A stretch of DNA of 64,000 nucleotides, taken from positions 310,001 through 374,000 of the forward strand of contig JAHLMK010000028.1 in the NCBI GenBank assembly GCA_019915135.1, in the 5' to 3' direction. Source of the DNA: Strobilurus pachycystidiatus (Eukaryota > Basidiomycota > Agaricomycetes > Agaricales > Physalacriaceae). A model generated the notes under the pieces. That model was given only the letters and a program-made list of their open reading frames with translations, had not been told where the DNA came from and searched no databases. Positions 43,001 to 55,792 of the stretch are shown one piece after another (within the stretch, counting starts at the first letter, position 1; each line of letters begins with the position of its first letter). Position numbers and translations under genes: made by a program.

Positions 43001-43740
43001 GTCTTAATTTGCCGATGCACCCATGTATGTTCCTTCTTGTCTTTGGCTCCGGCTTCGTCTATGCCCTGTTGACTGTCGCAGCCGTCTGTCTTTGAATGTT
43101 CTACCCACTGTCTATTCGACGGGACACTCACATTGCCAGGGATACCTTATCCGAGACACATCAGGTTCATTTATGGACTCCTTTGTCATGAAGCTGCTTT
43201 CACCTGAGACACAGAAGATTGTAGTCATCCATGTGGGACGGCGGCCTGCTCACAATTCCCTTTCGAGCGGACGTGTCGCCTTCGGTATTGACATAGATCG
43301 CGAATCTTTCTTGTCTTCATTCGAGACAACGCCTGGCTGTCGTGTCTCCTTCCTGTGCCTGTGGTGGTTCCCTACTGGCACACCGTTGCTGCCCGCACGG
43401 ACGTTTTACTGCTTGATGTCGTGCGCAAACTAGGTGCACTTGAATGCGGTCACTGACTCATTGTCAGATGCTCATACAGCTGGCATCTTTGATCGTCAAC
43501 TTGGAGTGGAGGTCCTTCGGAGGGGAAGTATTCACGCGTTTTCTGATTTCTAGACCGGTGTTTGCAAATCATCTGTTCGATATTCTTACACGAAGTTTCA
43601 ACAGCTGCACATTGTATACATACTACATAGACCATTTCGGTATCTGTACATGTAGGCTCTATATGTCGAATTGTCATGTTATGTTTTTGCTGCTGCCCTG
43701 GCGCCATCGGAGGATATGGCGCCTGTTTTTTCCTTTGCTT

Positions 43741-44345
43741 GGCGGACCTGTCTGCTGGTGATTGGTCCGAAGTGGACGATTCAAAAGGTGACGGTCCCCG
43801 AGCCTGCTTGAGGCCGAGGCCCTCTCTTCAACGACAAGGCCTGCCTATACAACCTGCGCAAAGTTCTGGCTCTCCTCCCAGTGCCTGCTGTGGATACGGA
43901 TTGGCGCACTGCTATTATCAGCACTGACGTTTGGCTGCGTCGCTTCAGACGACTTCGTGCGGTTGAAGGCGCAGGATGAGGTGAAGTGCCAAATGCTATC
44001 TATACGCGTATGCTTGCCGACTGTGTAGGTTGGATGCGGGGCTGTGGAGGTTGAAGCTCATGATCATGCGCTGCTCCTGTGCAAGAGCATGTATTTGATG
44101 TAGAAAACCGTTTCGAAAGTTTTCCGTTGTATAGACCACATCGAGACTTATACGCGTAGTCTTCTGGATCCTCGAGTTCATGTTCCTACATACACCCCCT
44201 ACACAACTACTGGAGTCGGCAACGTTTTGCCGCTGCCCTGGGTGTCATCTGAGGATAGATGGCGCCTGTATTTATGTTTGGCGGACCTGTCTGCTGGTGA
44301 TCGGTCCGAAGTGGACGATGCAAAAGGCGACGGTCCCCGAGCCTG
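43741..44345. repeat. 66-bp direct repeat pair (43741-43806 and 44280-44345) with related upstream flanks
   Basis: Both copies begin GGCGGACCTGTCTGCTGG and end GTCCCCGAGCCTG with three differences. About 50 bp upstream (GCTGCCCTGG ... GGATA ... GGCGCCTGT) are also related but have indels. The ~1 kb around them shows no gene that I recognise. Confidence 0.8.
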
Positions 44346-44432
44346 TGAGCGCGTGAATGGGCCACGTGGCGACACACCCCGAATTGGGTTATCCATCACC
44401 CATTCGTTTATCGGAATTCAACTTTATCCTCT

Positions 44433-44449
44433 CCCCCCCCCCCCCCCCC
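44433..44449. repeat. Poly-C tract (17 C)
   Basis: Uninterrupted C17 after CTCT. Length is likely unreliable in the assembly. Confidence 0.8.
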
Positions 44450-44842
44450 GTGCCGACGCGCGCTGGCCCATTCAAGACGTTACGGATTTTTGTGCAGCAA
44501 CGGCGCTTGGACATGCCCTGGACAGGCCGCCCATGCATAACTTTTCCCTCACTGTCTGTCTCAGTATCTATGACTTGAATTCTTGACTTATACAAAGCTG
44601 TGCTTAACCTGACAGACTCTGTGTAATATCTCACCTTGACGCGCGTATACAGTATGTCATCTGTTTTGAAGCTATTAGGCTCATCTCATCGCTCTACCAT
44701 GACACAAAGACCCGGGGCGGTTTGTTATCACTCAATCCAGCCAACTACGCAGGACGATATGCACTCGAGTGAGTGTAACGACAAACGGTCTCTCATCTGA
44801 CGATGAGTGCTTTGTTAGCAATATGCTCACAGTGTCTTCCAG

Positions 44843-45061
44843 TGGCATGCGGACAGACGCAGTCGAAAATCTACTTGTTGAGCGTCTTGGCGTGGAATTC
44901 ATGGATCTCAAGGCCGGTATGTACCAATTCGATCTATGAATATTTGACTTAATGGTATCGTTCAGGACCATGCCAGTCGAAAGCCGTTGACTTCATCGAG
45001 ATTCTCCAATATCTCCCCGCAAGGGCAAGGATGCGCGCACGAGGACTAAACTGCACGACGA
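44843..45061 (+). other. Probable exons of an unrecognised plus-strand gene
   Basis: After a CAG acceptor an exon (MRTDAVENLLVERLGVE) ends at a GTATGT donor at 44917. The CAG at 44965 leads in phase to CQSKAVDFIEILQYLP. It then reaches a stop near 45060 unless spliced again. It may belong to the tail-anchored protein downstream. Family not recognised. Confidence 0.35.
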
Positions 45062-45280
45062 CTTGATTATTGTTTACGGACAGATGATCTTGGATGTCAA
45101 GCATCAAATGAGCAAGACAAGGACGATGTTCCGGATTGTCTTGTCAAGACCTTACTGTAGAACCGAGAGGCCGAGAATCTCGACGATGAAGATTACGAAT
45201 GGATTAAACTACGATTCAATCTGGATTTAATATTCGTTTCTTGTCGTACCGTCGTACCGGCCTGCAAATCCATTAATTAG

Positions 45281-45761
45281 GAAGGTGCCATCAAGATATA
45301 CTTCATAGCATTCCATATACAAACAAAGCCCCCTAACAGCTTCCCTTCTGCTCTTCCACTCACCATTGTTAGCAACGCGCTCGATGGCCCATCATCAGCA
45401 ACGCGCTGTCGACTCCAGGACGACCTGACTTGGATGCCGCTGCCGTTCCCGCGCCTTGCAAATGGCGCGGATGACATTGGATCATACCAGCTGGTGACAT
45501 CCCCGGCAGACCTTGCGTCTTCAGTGAGTTTGGACCATCTCGTATCAACCGACAAGTATCTTCTCAACTTATACCCAGAGTCAACAAGCCGCCCTTGAGA
45601 AGAGAAGAATGTGGCTCTCCAACACCCTAGTCCAACTTTATGCGCAATCCAACCAACAAGTCCAAAGACAAATACGATTTCGCCGACAAGTCTCACATTT
45701 ACTGCCCACCGTCGTGTTGTTCGGTGGAGTGACGTTCTTCGTGGTGTGGCTGGCAGTGTAG
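45281..45761 (+). CDS. C-terminal exons of a small tail-anchored protein
   Basis: Exon 45281-45523 (after a TTAG acceptor) and exon 45579-45761 join in phase. The last exon has a basic helix (QQAALEKRRMWLSNTLVQL, QVQRQIRFRRQ) followed by one transmembrane segment, LLPTVVLFGGVTFFVVWLAV, and the stop. This is the layout of a tail-anchored membrane protein. The N-terminal exons may be those at 44843-45061. I cannot name the family. Confidence 0.45.
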
Positions 45762-46295
45762 GCCACAAGATCTCATCCTCTACCGCACAATGTGCGGTTT
45801 AGGAAGGCGAATCGAGAAGGAAGGCGGTCTCAAGTGCCAGGTCAAGTACTGAGGCCGCTTGGGAATTTCACAGCGTAGTCTGAATAATAACCAAAGAGAC
45901 CGGCTTCGTGAAATCCTTAGATTGAAGGAAGAACCTGTAGTAAGGAGCATGCAGAAATAAGCAGTATTTCGGCGACTCAATAATGACGGCTTCATTGCAA
46001 GAAGAAAAGATGAGATGAATCATGTACATCACTATCTAGGCTAAGTCAATCGAGTCGAAAGCTGTCGCCACCGCTGGCGGCGGAGGCCGGCTGTATGCTG
46101 GGGGAGGTAGTAACAGTCGAAGATGGAGCAGGATTGCTCGAGTATGCCTGTGCAGGGCTTGGTATCACGTTCGGCGGCATACATGTCTCCAGGCAAGCTT
46201 CCACGGGCTACCGAACGCACGTTGGACATCACGGCATCCTGTCGACTACTAGCACTGGCAGCGTCCTCGTCCATGGGTGGTAGGAGTGAGCTAGT
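45762..46295. other. Stretch without a clear gene
   Basis: A minus-strand open frame at 46041-46274 (SVARGSLPGDMYAAERD) lies downstream of the kinase remnant and could be its C-terminal tail, but no splice pattern connects them. Confidence 0.3.
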
Positions 46296-46499
46296 TTACT
46301 TGACGGCGGGAGGTCTCGCTGTGTGATGGCCCAGTTCGTTACCGGCATGCCCAAAGCAGCTGTGAGCTCGGCCTATTGAATAAGGCGCTCCAGTGGCGGT
46401 CCGTACCCTTTTACAATCAGTTTGCGATAGAAGCCTTGCCATCAGCCGCCATTCCATTCTCGCATTGCATCGTCCCGGTTGAGCACATTCTGGTTCAAA

Positions 46500-46745
46500 T
46501 GCTGCTGGCATGTCGATAGATGCGGTATAGGACATGCCTAAAAGGACCTCCGGAGAGCAATAAGACTGTGATTGGATGTATGTATAGACGGTCCGGCGTT
46601 CATGGCAAGCTGAACCTAAGTCGATGACCTTGATGGTCGGTGAGAGCAATCTGCGTACATGTTGAGCGGATAGACAACAGCCGGGCGAGGACACGCACGA
46701 TTTCAATAGTATGTTCTCCGGTTTCAGATGACAATGAATTGACAA
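46500..46745 (-). pseudogene. DYRK/Yak1-like protein kinase remnant
   Basis: The minus strand reads [35 protein letters not shown] and [16 protein letters not shown], which is the catalytic loop to activation segment of a DYRK-family kinase. The catalytic Asp of the HxD motif is His, the DFG motif is DLG, and the activation Tyr-x-Tyr region reads QSYCSPE instead of the usual RFYRSPE type. After SIDM similarity ends. Upstream lobes were not found. This is a dead fragment. Confidence 0.65.
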
Positions 46746-46879
46746 TGAATGAGTCGTGCATCCTTGAGTATCATCATGGCGTCAAGTTACTGTGCCGTGA
46801 AGACGCTGATAAGCGGTCTGCTCAAACCTTCAAATCAGCTCTGCTCGATGGACTCACTATAGGGAAGGGATGAAAGGAG

Positions 46880-48117
46880 CTCGAAGACAAGACATAGACG
46901 ATATTTGAGGAATGAACAAGTCCGCCAATCGAAGGATATGGTGCTCGTCTTCTGGATCACAATCACATGTTTTTCTGAGTGAGTCACAATCACATTGAGG
47001 CGTGATGAAGCGATATGAATATGAACTTCAAGTTACTAAACAACTCATTCATGAGTGTCTGACTGACAGCAGACTTATGATATTGATGCTGTGAATGAAG
47101 CAATAACACGATCAGACCATGATACTTGACGTGTCATGTAAGCGTTCCTAAGTTCAGTAAGAGTCATGCTGACCTGGTCGCATGAATAAGTACTCGAATA
47201 TATATCGGATCTCATGTTTTTGTTGAGCTACGCGTAGTCAAACACATTTGAGGCGGATGAAGCGATTGAATTACTTACTAACCCTCAGATGGTGCCAGCT
47301 TATTAATTGTGGCAACCTTGACCGTCAGACCACGATCTCCTGGGTCCTGTCACAACGTTCCTGGTCGAGGATAAGATACCTGCGGTCGATTGTTAAATAA
47401 GGACTTCGAGGTGACAGCGGAAAACCCACTGGCGACCCTCATTGGTACCCAGAGCCAGTGCAGAATCTAGTCATATTCGTCATTGTCCTCGTTGTGTGAG
47501 CGGGTCGATTCGTATCGGAAGTGAGAATTAGAGATGCGGTAGGTGTCGAAAACGTTTGTGGTGAGCTGCCGCAGTGAGGAGAGAGATAAGCACCGTCGGC
47601 GCTCATGCGACGACCTGGCAGCAACGGGGCTGGGGTCGAGATTGGAGCGTACGGGGCGACTCGGTTCCGGCGGGCAGCGTTTCGCCACGTCCAGGGAGTG
47701 ATTATCGGAGTATATCAGCGTAGTTTATTTGTTGTAAACTCTGAGTGTTGAATCGATGACGAAGCCGGATGGCTTGTCGAGTTGCGGCTGTGAGGGCCAG
47801 AAACCCTGCTTCCGCAGTACAGAGCGCGACTTTTGATTGTTTCTTTGAGTGCCACGCAATGGGCCTCCTCTGAACCTGTGAGTGTTTCTTCCAAAGAGCA
47901 AGTGAATGATGAATTCACCCAGGGCCTGGCGCCTAACCGTCCACTTTCTGTCCAGCTTCTGTCTCTCCGCCTACCCCTGGCCTACCCTAACACATGTCGC
48001 CGCTCACACGGACTCTACCTCTCCTGAAGCGCGAGCTAACGCTCACGCTGACTACCCGGCTTCCTCAGCCCACGCCTTGCCGATACAGCCCCCGCCGGCC
48101 CCGCTGCCTACTTTCCT
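46880..48117. other. AT-rich gene-poor stretch
   Basis: Contains a loose direct repeat (CACATTGAGGCGTGATGAAG near 46994 and a diverged copy near 47248). Short open frames at 47439-47918 show no domain. No gene supported. Confidence 0.4.
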
Positions 48118-48900
48118 TATGGACGAATACATGCTCTACTCGCTAAGTGATAAGTACATAGAAACTTATTTGTCAACGCACACTCGACCACATACTCTTC
48201 TCCAAACTTGTATCCCCGCTCTACGCGCCAGTGTTGCGAGTGCAACAGTTTCCTGTTCCCTCAAGACGCCAGCCCCTGGAGGATACTACTACACGTCGAA
48301 AGCTCCGACTCTTGTTTTCCTCGTCGCTCTCTTACCCATCATTCAACCCCAACATCATGATTTGCATATCGGTCATGAGCGTCCTTCAGCTTCTTGGCTG
48401 GGGTGCCCGTCTCTAATGTCAAACCATACGGATGCAGCGCGTCTTTCCATTTCTGCCCGCTCGGTAACTGATGTCCGTTCAGGACTCACCTGCGCCATCC
48501 TTGCACCCACGCCGCTGCTCGCCGCCAGCTTCCTTATCATGGAGCGTCTGATCCATAGGTTAGGGACAGGCTTCAGCCGCCTTAACCCGAAGTGGTACAC
48601 ATATCGTTATGCTCGTGCGACATATTCTCCTTGATCGTCCAAGCGATTGGTGGTGGAACAGCTGCGACGGCTGTTGCTCGGGGACAAATCCTGCGACAGG
48701 TGGACATATTCTGCTTGGCGCTATTGTATTCCAGATGGGTGTGTTCAGTTCTCTGGACGTCTATCCTACGCTGACGATGAGATCAAGATACGATCAGCTT
48801 GTATGCTGCCTCGTGCGCTGTGTACTTCTATCGTTACTTTGCCAGTAAGCCCATCGCGGGAAAGGTCTACGCACGCGTTGAGTAGGTGGTAGTATGAATG
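48118..48900 (+). pseudogene. RTA1-like membrane protein, frame broken
   Basis: Plus-strand pieces match the fungal RTA1/RSB1 family of seven-helix membrane proteins linked to lipid and sterol-drug resistance: YYYTSKAPTLVFLVAL, then VLQLLGWGARLW in another frame, LAASFLIMERLIHRLG and LNPKWYTY in the first, CDIFSLIVQAIGGGTAATA in another, and NPATGGHILLGAIVFQMG in a third. At least four frame changes occur with no introns to explain them, so it is a pseudogene or badly base-called. Confidence 0.6.
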
Positions 48901-49767
48901 CCGACATCCCGCCTCGTACCCCGGCGCCACAAAGAGATTCCGGTAGAGGAACGACGAAGGCGGTCAGGTTTCAAACGCAGCGCATGTATGCTTATGTCGT
49001 CCCAGATGACAACGAAGCGGTCGTTCCGATGAAATCAGAGTCCTAATGTACTAGCAAAGGAGTGTTACCAACAAGAAAGAGTTTACCACTCGATGGTGAG
49101 GGCAGCGCGCATACAAAACATTGGTGTGTGAATGCGAAAGCACTTGTGTAGTGTCTGAAAATAGGGATATGTGCAGCTAGAGATCGAAATGCTGCCATCC
49201 CGCCCATAGAGTAGTCCCGCCCCAATACATGTCTATGGATGGCGCCGAGAGAGTCCATGTTGGTAGTAGCGGACACATCTCTTGGTGTGATGTATACAGC
49301 CAGCCGCGTGGATGAGGCTCAGAGTATTAGCTGGGCGCTGTAAAGGCCAGATTTCAATGAGAGTGAGTTACAAAAATGGGGACAAAATCATTGCTTACCA
49401 CGAGCGCTACGGCCGGCCGTCGCGTGCGCAACGTCGTGAGTATAGTCCTCCCATTCATAGGCCTCCAAAGTAGCGGTCAGTCTCTGTTGCTTGTAAGATA
49501 GCCAGCCGAAATCCCAGAAATGACCAAGAACTGAACGACGTACCTGGGACGCTACAAGCAACCGTTCTACTCATCATCGTGAGCCTGCCATACGATATTC
49601 GTCAATAGGATCCAGTAAGTAAGGACATAGAGGAGCCTTCAAGCTGTTGTAAGTATTGTACAGTAGTTGTAGGTAGAAAAGTACACAAGAATAAATATAT
49701 ACACGACTTCGATACATGTAGACAACCCCATCACAACCAATAAATGCTACTCAAAAATAACCATCCC
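48901..49767. other. Intergenic region
   Basis: 3' side of the zinc-finger gene. Short open frames only and no domain recognised. Confidence 0.4.
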
Positions 49768-52116
49768 CTACACCATGTCAACTTCAAAGGTCACGCCCGC
49801 CTCACTCAGCCCAACCGACACCGTGCGCGCTACGTCGTTAGCATCCATGCTCACGAGCTTCGTTTCCACACCCGCATCAGCGCGCCATTCAAAACCTGCA
49901 TGCTCATCTGAAGACGACTTATCGAACTCGGAGAGTTGTATGCTGTCGGAGTCGGAGAGTGGCTTGCCCAACTCAGACGTTTCGTCTGAGACTTTGCTTT
50001 TGGGGTGCGTGTGACGTGAGCCTTCGGTGCTGATCTCCATAACAGTTGAGTCGGAGTGGTTGTCGGCTGTATCCATTGGTGCGAGTTCCTGCATAACCAC
50101 ATCTGTCTCGACATGCTGGAGTTCTGGTGGAGAGGCACGGCTCGAGGAGGGTAAAGAGTCGTCGGCAAGAAGTGGGAATGTAGAGTCGATGGCGTCGACA
50201 CCTGGAGGTTGAATATCTGACGACCCTGGGGTCTCAGTAGTTGATTTCTGCACCGGCTCCTGAGGCGGAGGCAGACCCCTATCCTGATGCTGGTCAACCG
50301 TCGACTCGTCCACCTCTCCGCCGGTCAACACCTGCACCTCCCTCCAGCTCACATACCGCTTATCTGACAGCGCTCCTGCCGACCCAATGTATAACCTCTT
50401 CTCCCCTCCCCTAGCGTCGCCTTCCTTTCCTTTCCCTTTCCCTTTCCCTCCCCCATCAGCGCACTTCTTTTCCCCACCTCCGCTTCTACTCTCTTCGAAG
50501 TCAGCGATGACAACATCCTTGCCCAGACCCCACTCCGGCTGCATCTTCCCGACAAACACACGCCTTCGCTGAACGTGGATCATGGGTAGAGGTTCTACAT
50601 CACCCACGGCAGCATTGGTGACATGCGTAGTCTTTGAGACGAATCCAGTTCCCAGACGCTTCGCCACCTGCGGATGATATATCGCGCCCCAATAATGGAG
50701 GCCAGGCTTGAGAGGAGGAGCGTCGTTCGCTGTCAACGCTCCGGGTTCGAGGGAAGAAGAGGATGCTGTCGTTAGGGCCGTCGCGGTCGAGATATCCCTC
50801 TCAGCAATTGACTTCGGCCACAATGCATTCGCCCCACCCAACATCGTCGGATGGTCCCTCTCCGGCTCAGCGAACGGATTCCGCGCCCCCTTACGCCTCT
50901 GTGTTGAATAGGTTGGAGCAACATCCTCTTCATCGAAATCCCCCAAATCAAGTTCCACATACGATTTAGTCGCCACCCGCCTCGGTCTCAGCGTCCCCCC
51001 GTCTACTTGGGCTTCGGTGTTCTTCGACAGCGTCTTTCGACTGGGCTTGGATGCGGATGTGGTGGCGGAAGGATCCTTTGGGCGCCGCACGATATTGGGG
51101 CGTGCACTCCTATATACTTCCCCGCGCTTCTTAGTGCACTTGTCGCAATTACACTGTCCTTCGCACCCTGGACATGCACCTGTGCCGTTGCTGAATGGAC
51201 GGTACTGAGCGGAGTATCTGTGTCGGAGTTAATGCCGTAGAAGACGAAGGATACATCGCGAAGTACTCACTTAGTTTCTACACAGCGCACGCAATAAATC
51301 CTGTTACAACTCACGCACGCAGTAGACTGTCTGAAGGAGCGCGTGCGGCAGTGATGGCAGAACGCCTCATAAGAACTAAGAGGCCACTTAGTGGCAGTTG
51401 CTTTGGGACCATTCTTCGCCTTCTTTTTCGCGTTGGTCTTCTTGGGAGGGACGGCTTGGGTAACGTACACGACATCGGACTCGACAGGTTGTCGCTCCGA
51501 TGGCTGGGATTGGGGAAGGGGTGCAACGTGTGGGGGTTCCTCTACCTCGTCCTCCGAGTCAGAATAGGCCACCAAAGGCAGGCGAAACGAAGGCATCAGC
51601 AACGAAAGATTGATTGTCCCTTCGCCGTTTGCCGACGGTGGCGGATGATGCACTTGAGCAAGGGCCCGCTGTATGGGTGGGGGATGAGAAGGATTGTCCT
51701 GCTGAGGGGTGTCGTCGGTTGCTGAAGGGAACGGACCAGGATGGGCGATGGGTGGAGGAGACTCCCGACTTTTCGCAGCAGTCGGAAGGTAGTCGTCGCC
51801 GTCGATCCCGGTCAAATCTATCACCTCAACTCTGGGCGGCGGCGCTCGACTTGCGCGTGGTCCAGTTGGTGTTGGGCGAGATGAATCCCCTCGGGGACGT
51901 TGTCGATAAGCTCTGGGTTCAGTCGGTGGTTGCTTCGGTTTTATTGGCGGGGGAGAAGTGTACGGTGGAAGAGGCTGGGAGCGGTGTTAGCAAATTGCGG
52001 TCACCAAGTGGGGAGAAAAGTGAGACAACACGAAGAAGAGACGTCCTCATCGTGGCACGTAAGCTCACCTCACAACACTGGGAGGTTCGAATCAGTTTCC
52101 CTTTCTGTATCTTCAT
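49768..52116 (-). CDS. zf-4CXXC_R1 (CDCA7-like) zinc finger protein, 733 aa
   Basis: Three exons join in phase: 52116-52069, 51974-51271 and 51217-49768. The N-terminal ~190 residues are Pro/Ser/Asp-rich, with VIDLTGIDGDDYLP. The Cys-rich domain is split by intron 2: CHHCRTRS, CVSCNRIYCVRC, then CPGCEGQCNCDKCTKKRGE, the signature of the zf-4CXXC_R1 domain of CDCA7/R1-type nuclear proteins, which are associated with chromatin and DNA methylation in animals and plants. The C-terminal half is long, acidic and Ser/Thr-rich. The start was chosen as the first ATG that splices into the domain. Parts of the gene are copied at 33691-35706 and 37513-38253. This is the only intact copy here. Confidence 0.85.
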
Positions 52117-52248
52117 CTTCTCCTTGAGTGATAACAAAGACTCCCGTTCTCCTTCGCTATCCTTCGGGAATGTCCTAGACGATAGGACGATGGTAATTGC
52201 AGAGTAGAAATTTGCGGATGTGTCTGACTTTGTAGCCTGTCGGTCGCG

Positions 52249-53745
52249 CTCCTGAACGCAAACTCCAAGCCTGGGATGTCGTCCTTGGCACAAATAAGCA
52301 AGCGAGTGATTGGTGCGTGTATTGCGTAAAGTGACTAGTCGCCAACGGTATTTTGCGCGCGTGTCAGGGATTGCAGTCGTACAGGGAGGCAGCGAGTCAT
52401 GCGCCGGGCCGATCGTGGTGATGGTGGTCAGAAACAATCTAGTTTCCGAGTCCCGACGGACGCACACTGTCACAGGTCCTCTGTTCTCACACGTGTTCAA
52501 CAGTATACCTATTACCCGACGGCGACAGACGGAAACACCGACTTCGGCGGTGTGCACGTGCACTTGGCTCAATTTGTCAGCTGCGCGCGCAATCGTCGCC
52601 ATCTTCGTTGAAGCAGCCATCACTCGCCTACGGATTCCCGCCATCCACGCATCCTTCAAACCCGGCGGCCTGGCATCAAAAACCACCACGGTCATCAAAC
52701 TCCATACAGCCTCGAGATGCCTCCGAGCGAGTCGACGTTCTTCTGACGGACCACGCGCCGCCGGACTGGGAAGAGAGGAAGACTGTCATGGCAGGGCGCC
52801 ACGCAACGTCCCAGCCAAGACCGGAGGGTGATTATCTGTGGGAGGTGTTGAATGTGTGTTGCGCTTGCGATGATGGGGCGGACGCCGGCGCGTCGTTGAG
52901 ATTGTCGTGGGTGTGGGTGTTGGCATGGGCTCGTCGACGGTCGTTGCCGTGCTCGCTGACCGTGTCGCATCCCTTGCGCCCCGTTGACTTGAATTCTGCA
53001 GAAAGCAGTGTTGGGCGGGTCAAGTCAAACCTTTGACCTGACCCCGTAGTTCAAGGGTCGGGTCAGGGCAGGGGTCAAGGGGCCTTGACCTTTGAGCACA
53101 TTTCGAAGGGGTCAAGGCTTGTGTGGCGTAGGATGGTGATCTAACGGGGCTACTATCTGGTCCGCTCATCGTCAGTGCCCCCTCCATTCGGCAACCAAAC
53201 CGCGCTCTTTCAGAAGAAGAATCTGGCACAGCACCGCGCCGGGAAGGCCTTCGGACGTGGTATTATGTGTTGTTCGCAGTAGTCGTCAGTTTGAGCAGTC
53301 AGACGACTTAGGCCGTACTGCTTCGCTCGAGAGTGGAAATTGGCTTCGTGAGTGTCTAAGCGGCGCTGGTACCAATGTTTTGACGTGCTATGTCTGTAGA
53401 CCTGTTGCACGAAGAAGTCCTCCTCGTCACGCTGTTCTGCTTGGCGCATCGGGTCTTTCCTCTAGGAGAACTGAGAGTACTAGTGTGCTTTGGTGGCACC
53501 CCTCCCGCAATGGAGTTCGTCAAGCTGAGCCGGGACCGAGTGCATCCCAACATCCTTCCGCTCGCGTTTTATAACTAACCAATGACTTAGTTATGGCCTC
53601 TTACTACTCCCTTCATCAAGACGTATCGACTTCCGACACCTCTGTTTAGGAAAGATCGGGACGGCGAAGCGCTAGCAGAAACCGACGAGGATCACGGGTT
53701 GTTGTATTCTTGCTCCGAGTGAGCTATCGCGGCGTATGAAGGTAC
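52249..53745. other. Upstream region and GGTCAA-rich tract
   Basis: Promoter side of the zinc-finger gene with several accidental open frames. At 53018-53120 the motif GGGTCAAG / CCTTGACC recurs in both orientations (six or so copies), forming alternative hairpins. No gene recognised. The frame at 53390-53578 (+) is open but featureless. Confidence 0.4.
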
Positions 53746-54048
53746 GTGGGACCTTTGTTTATCATAATAAACCTCACAATCTGTAGGTGTTTCATATTGC
53801 GCTGGCGGAGAGAAATTGACGACCCTTTCTTTCCCGAACTCTGGCGCTCTAACCTCGAGCGCATGGGCGCATGGGAGAAGCTCGCGCCATACTCATATAT
53901 CCTCATTAATCTGACTTCATTCATCGTCGGCGCGCGTATGGTGATCGACCCGAGATCGGAGAGACTCATGACGTCTAGTGGACCCAATGGTCAGTTTCCC
54001 GAACCTTTCGCCGGGAATTATGCTCACATCGGTCTTTGGCAGGCGTGA
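53746..54048 (+). other. Coding-like exon, family unknown
   Basis: Open frame with coding-like content (RCFILRWRREIDDPFFPELW, GAWEKLAPYSYILINLTSF). No domain recognised, and upstream and downstream exons are uncertain. Confidence 0.3.
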
Positions 54049-55792
54049 TCAAAGGTTCCGGGAAGTCGCTGGCTCAGCCTGCGCAATTCATGGTCAGGGA
54101 TCTGCATACAAAGCTCAGTCAGTGCCATCACTGACACCGTCTTGATGTACTGGTTTCTGAGAATGATAGGCGCTGCAGAAATCAATGCCCATAGCACTCA
54201 ATGAACTAGCACGGTGGACTCTCGTGACGCTTGAGCAGCCGACCAGCCTATATTTTGCTCGACGGAAGCTCCTTCTATGAAACTTGCGTCGACCATCCCT
54301 CGACCCTTCTTCTGAGATGTGCCGTTCCGGTGAACAACGAACCAAGTCTTCCTTCGCGCTACCTTCCACCCAAATTCGCATCCGCCACAACCGCGGCACT
54401 CTCTTCAAGCCAGGATGCAATCCGGCTGGTCCACTGTCTCGACTTTCGTGTCGCCGACTCCAAGGAACGTCTGTGCCATGGCGGCAAACGTCGGTCCCGC
54501 TTCCGGATGACAACAGAGGAGGATATCCTCAACTACAGTCAGATACCCAGAAAGACAATCGTAGCGTACAAGCGTTCCTGCGTGAGTTGAATATTGTCTA
54601 GATCTTTCGTTGTGTTCTTCTAGTCAAGGGTTCAAGTATTCAATCAAGTTTTTACAAGTACACGGCAGTAAGATTCGTACATCCAGGATAGGTCAAGCAT
54701 TGAGACACACAATGGCTGTAGATACTGCGAAGTAACCAGGACAGGCGGAGGAACCAGAAGGGCCCTTAGTAAATTTGGCGCCCTGCTGTCGCGTAGCGGA
54801 GATGTGAGCGAAAAACAACCTTCAAACTCCGCTATCTCACTGAATACTCCTCAGTCATATCTTACGAGCTCGTACATTCAAACGCACGTTCATCAGAACA
54901 CGTAGGTCACTAAGTCCTCATCCTCGAGAAATCTACTGCCTGTATTCGCAACAGACGCAAGTGCGGGTACAATGCATATCAAACACATAGCTCACGGCGA
55001 CTACAGGCTCTGGGCTCAAGTTTTATTTGCACTACGTGACGACCGTCATGGCAAACCAGTCGGCCACGCGCTGGAATAAGACTGTAGAGAGCTTCAGCAC
55101 AGAACTAGCGAATCGTGTACGTGCGCGAGTCAATCAAGAACTCTCACCCTACATCTCGGCCAGCGCAGCGTTGGACGCCGGTCAGCCACGCCTTTCCATT
55201 TCGTTCAAATTATGATGCTGAACTGGCCCAGACGGAAAGGACAAGTACAGCGGAGACCGCCACACAGGCACACCGCCTCCGACTCTCCTTCTTGAGAGCT
55301 CGTTACCAAGACCCATCGACACACTACCGCCATCTGATGGTCAACAAGCCTTACACGTCTCCAACTTTGTAACCAAATTCCATGTTGATGACAAGCTCGC
55401 AAAGAGAGAGCTCATGGTTTGCAAGAACACTACAACCAATCGAGTGTCCCAGGAGAAGATCCACTCTACAACTCCTCTTAGTGTATTTCCTCAGTCTCGA
55501 GAGTGGTCAGACAGTCTGAGAAATAGAGTCAAGGAGGTAGTAGTCAAGGCGGTAAGTGTTGTCTCCCGGTTCATGCCAGTTCTAAGGCTCCCTAGACTTG
55601 CAACACAAATTCTGAGGAGCTTCCAAGTAACAGTACGTGATCTAGACACTCTCTATGTCACGCTTTCCACTGAATGAATATACGCATCTCAGACGAAACA
55701 GCCGAGACTGTAACATATCCAACGTCCAGTCCCGCATCTGGTACAGAAGTTACATTGGCCGAATCTGTCAGTCCTGACATCAAGTTACATTT
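54049..55792. other. Stretch without a recognised gene
   Basis: Short open frames at 54231-54590, 55027-55215 and 55414-55677 have no domain or shared splice pattern. Confidence 0.35.

Noticed and set aside
42297..43131. Four long overlapping frames across the minisatellite
   Set aside because: A 60-bp period keeps any stop-free frame open, so length is not evidence of coding. Listed only as a repeat.
48373..48600. Minus-strand frame opposite the RTA1-like sequence
   Set aside because: Shadow of the plus-strand membrane protein remnant.
51614..52207. 197-codon plus-strand frame, repeated at 35071-35664
   Set aside because: Antisense to exons 1-2 of the zf-4CXXC_R1 gene and kept only because that region was duplicated.
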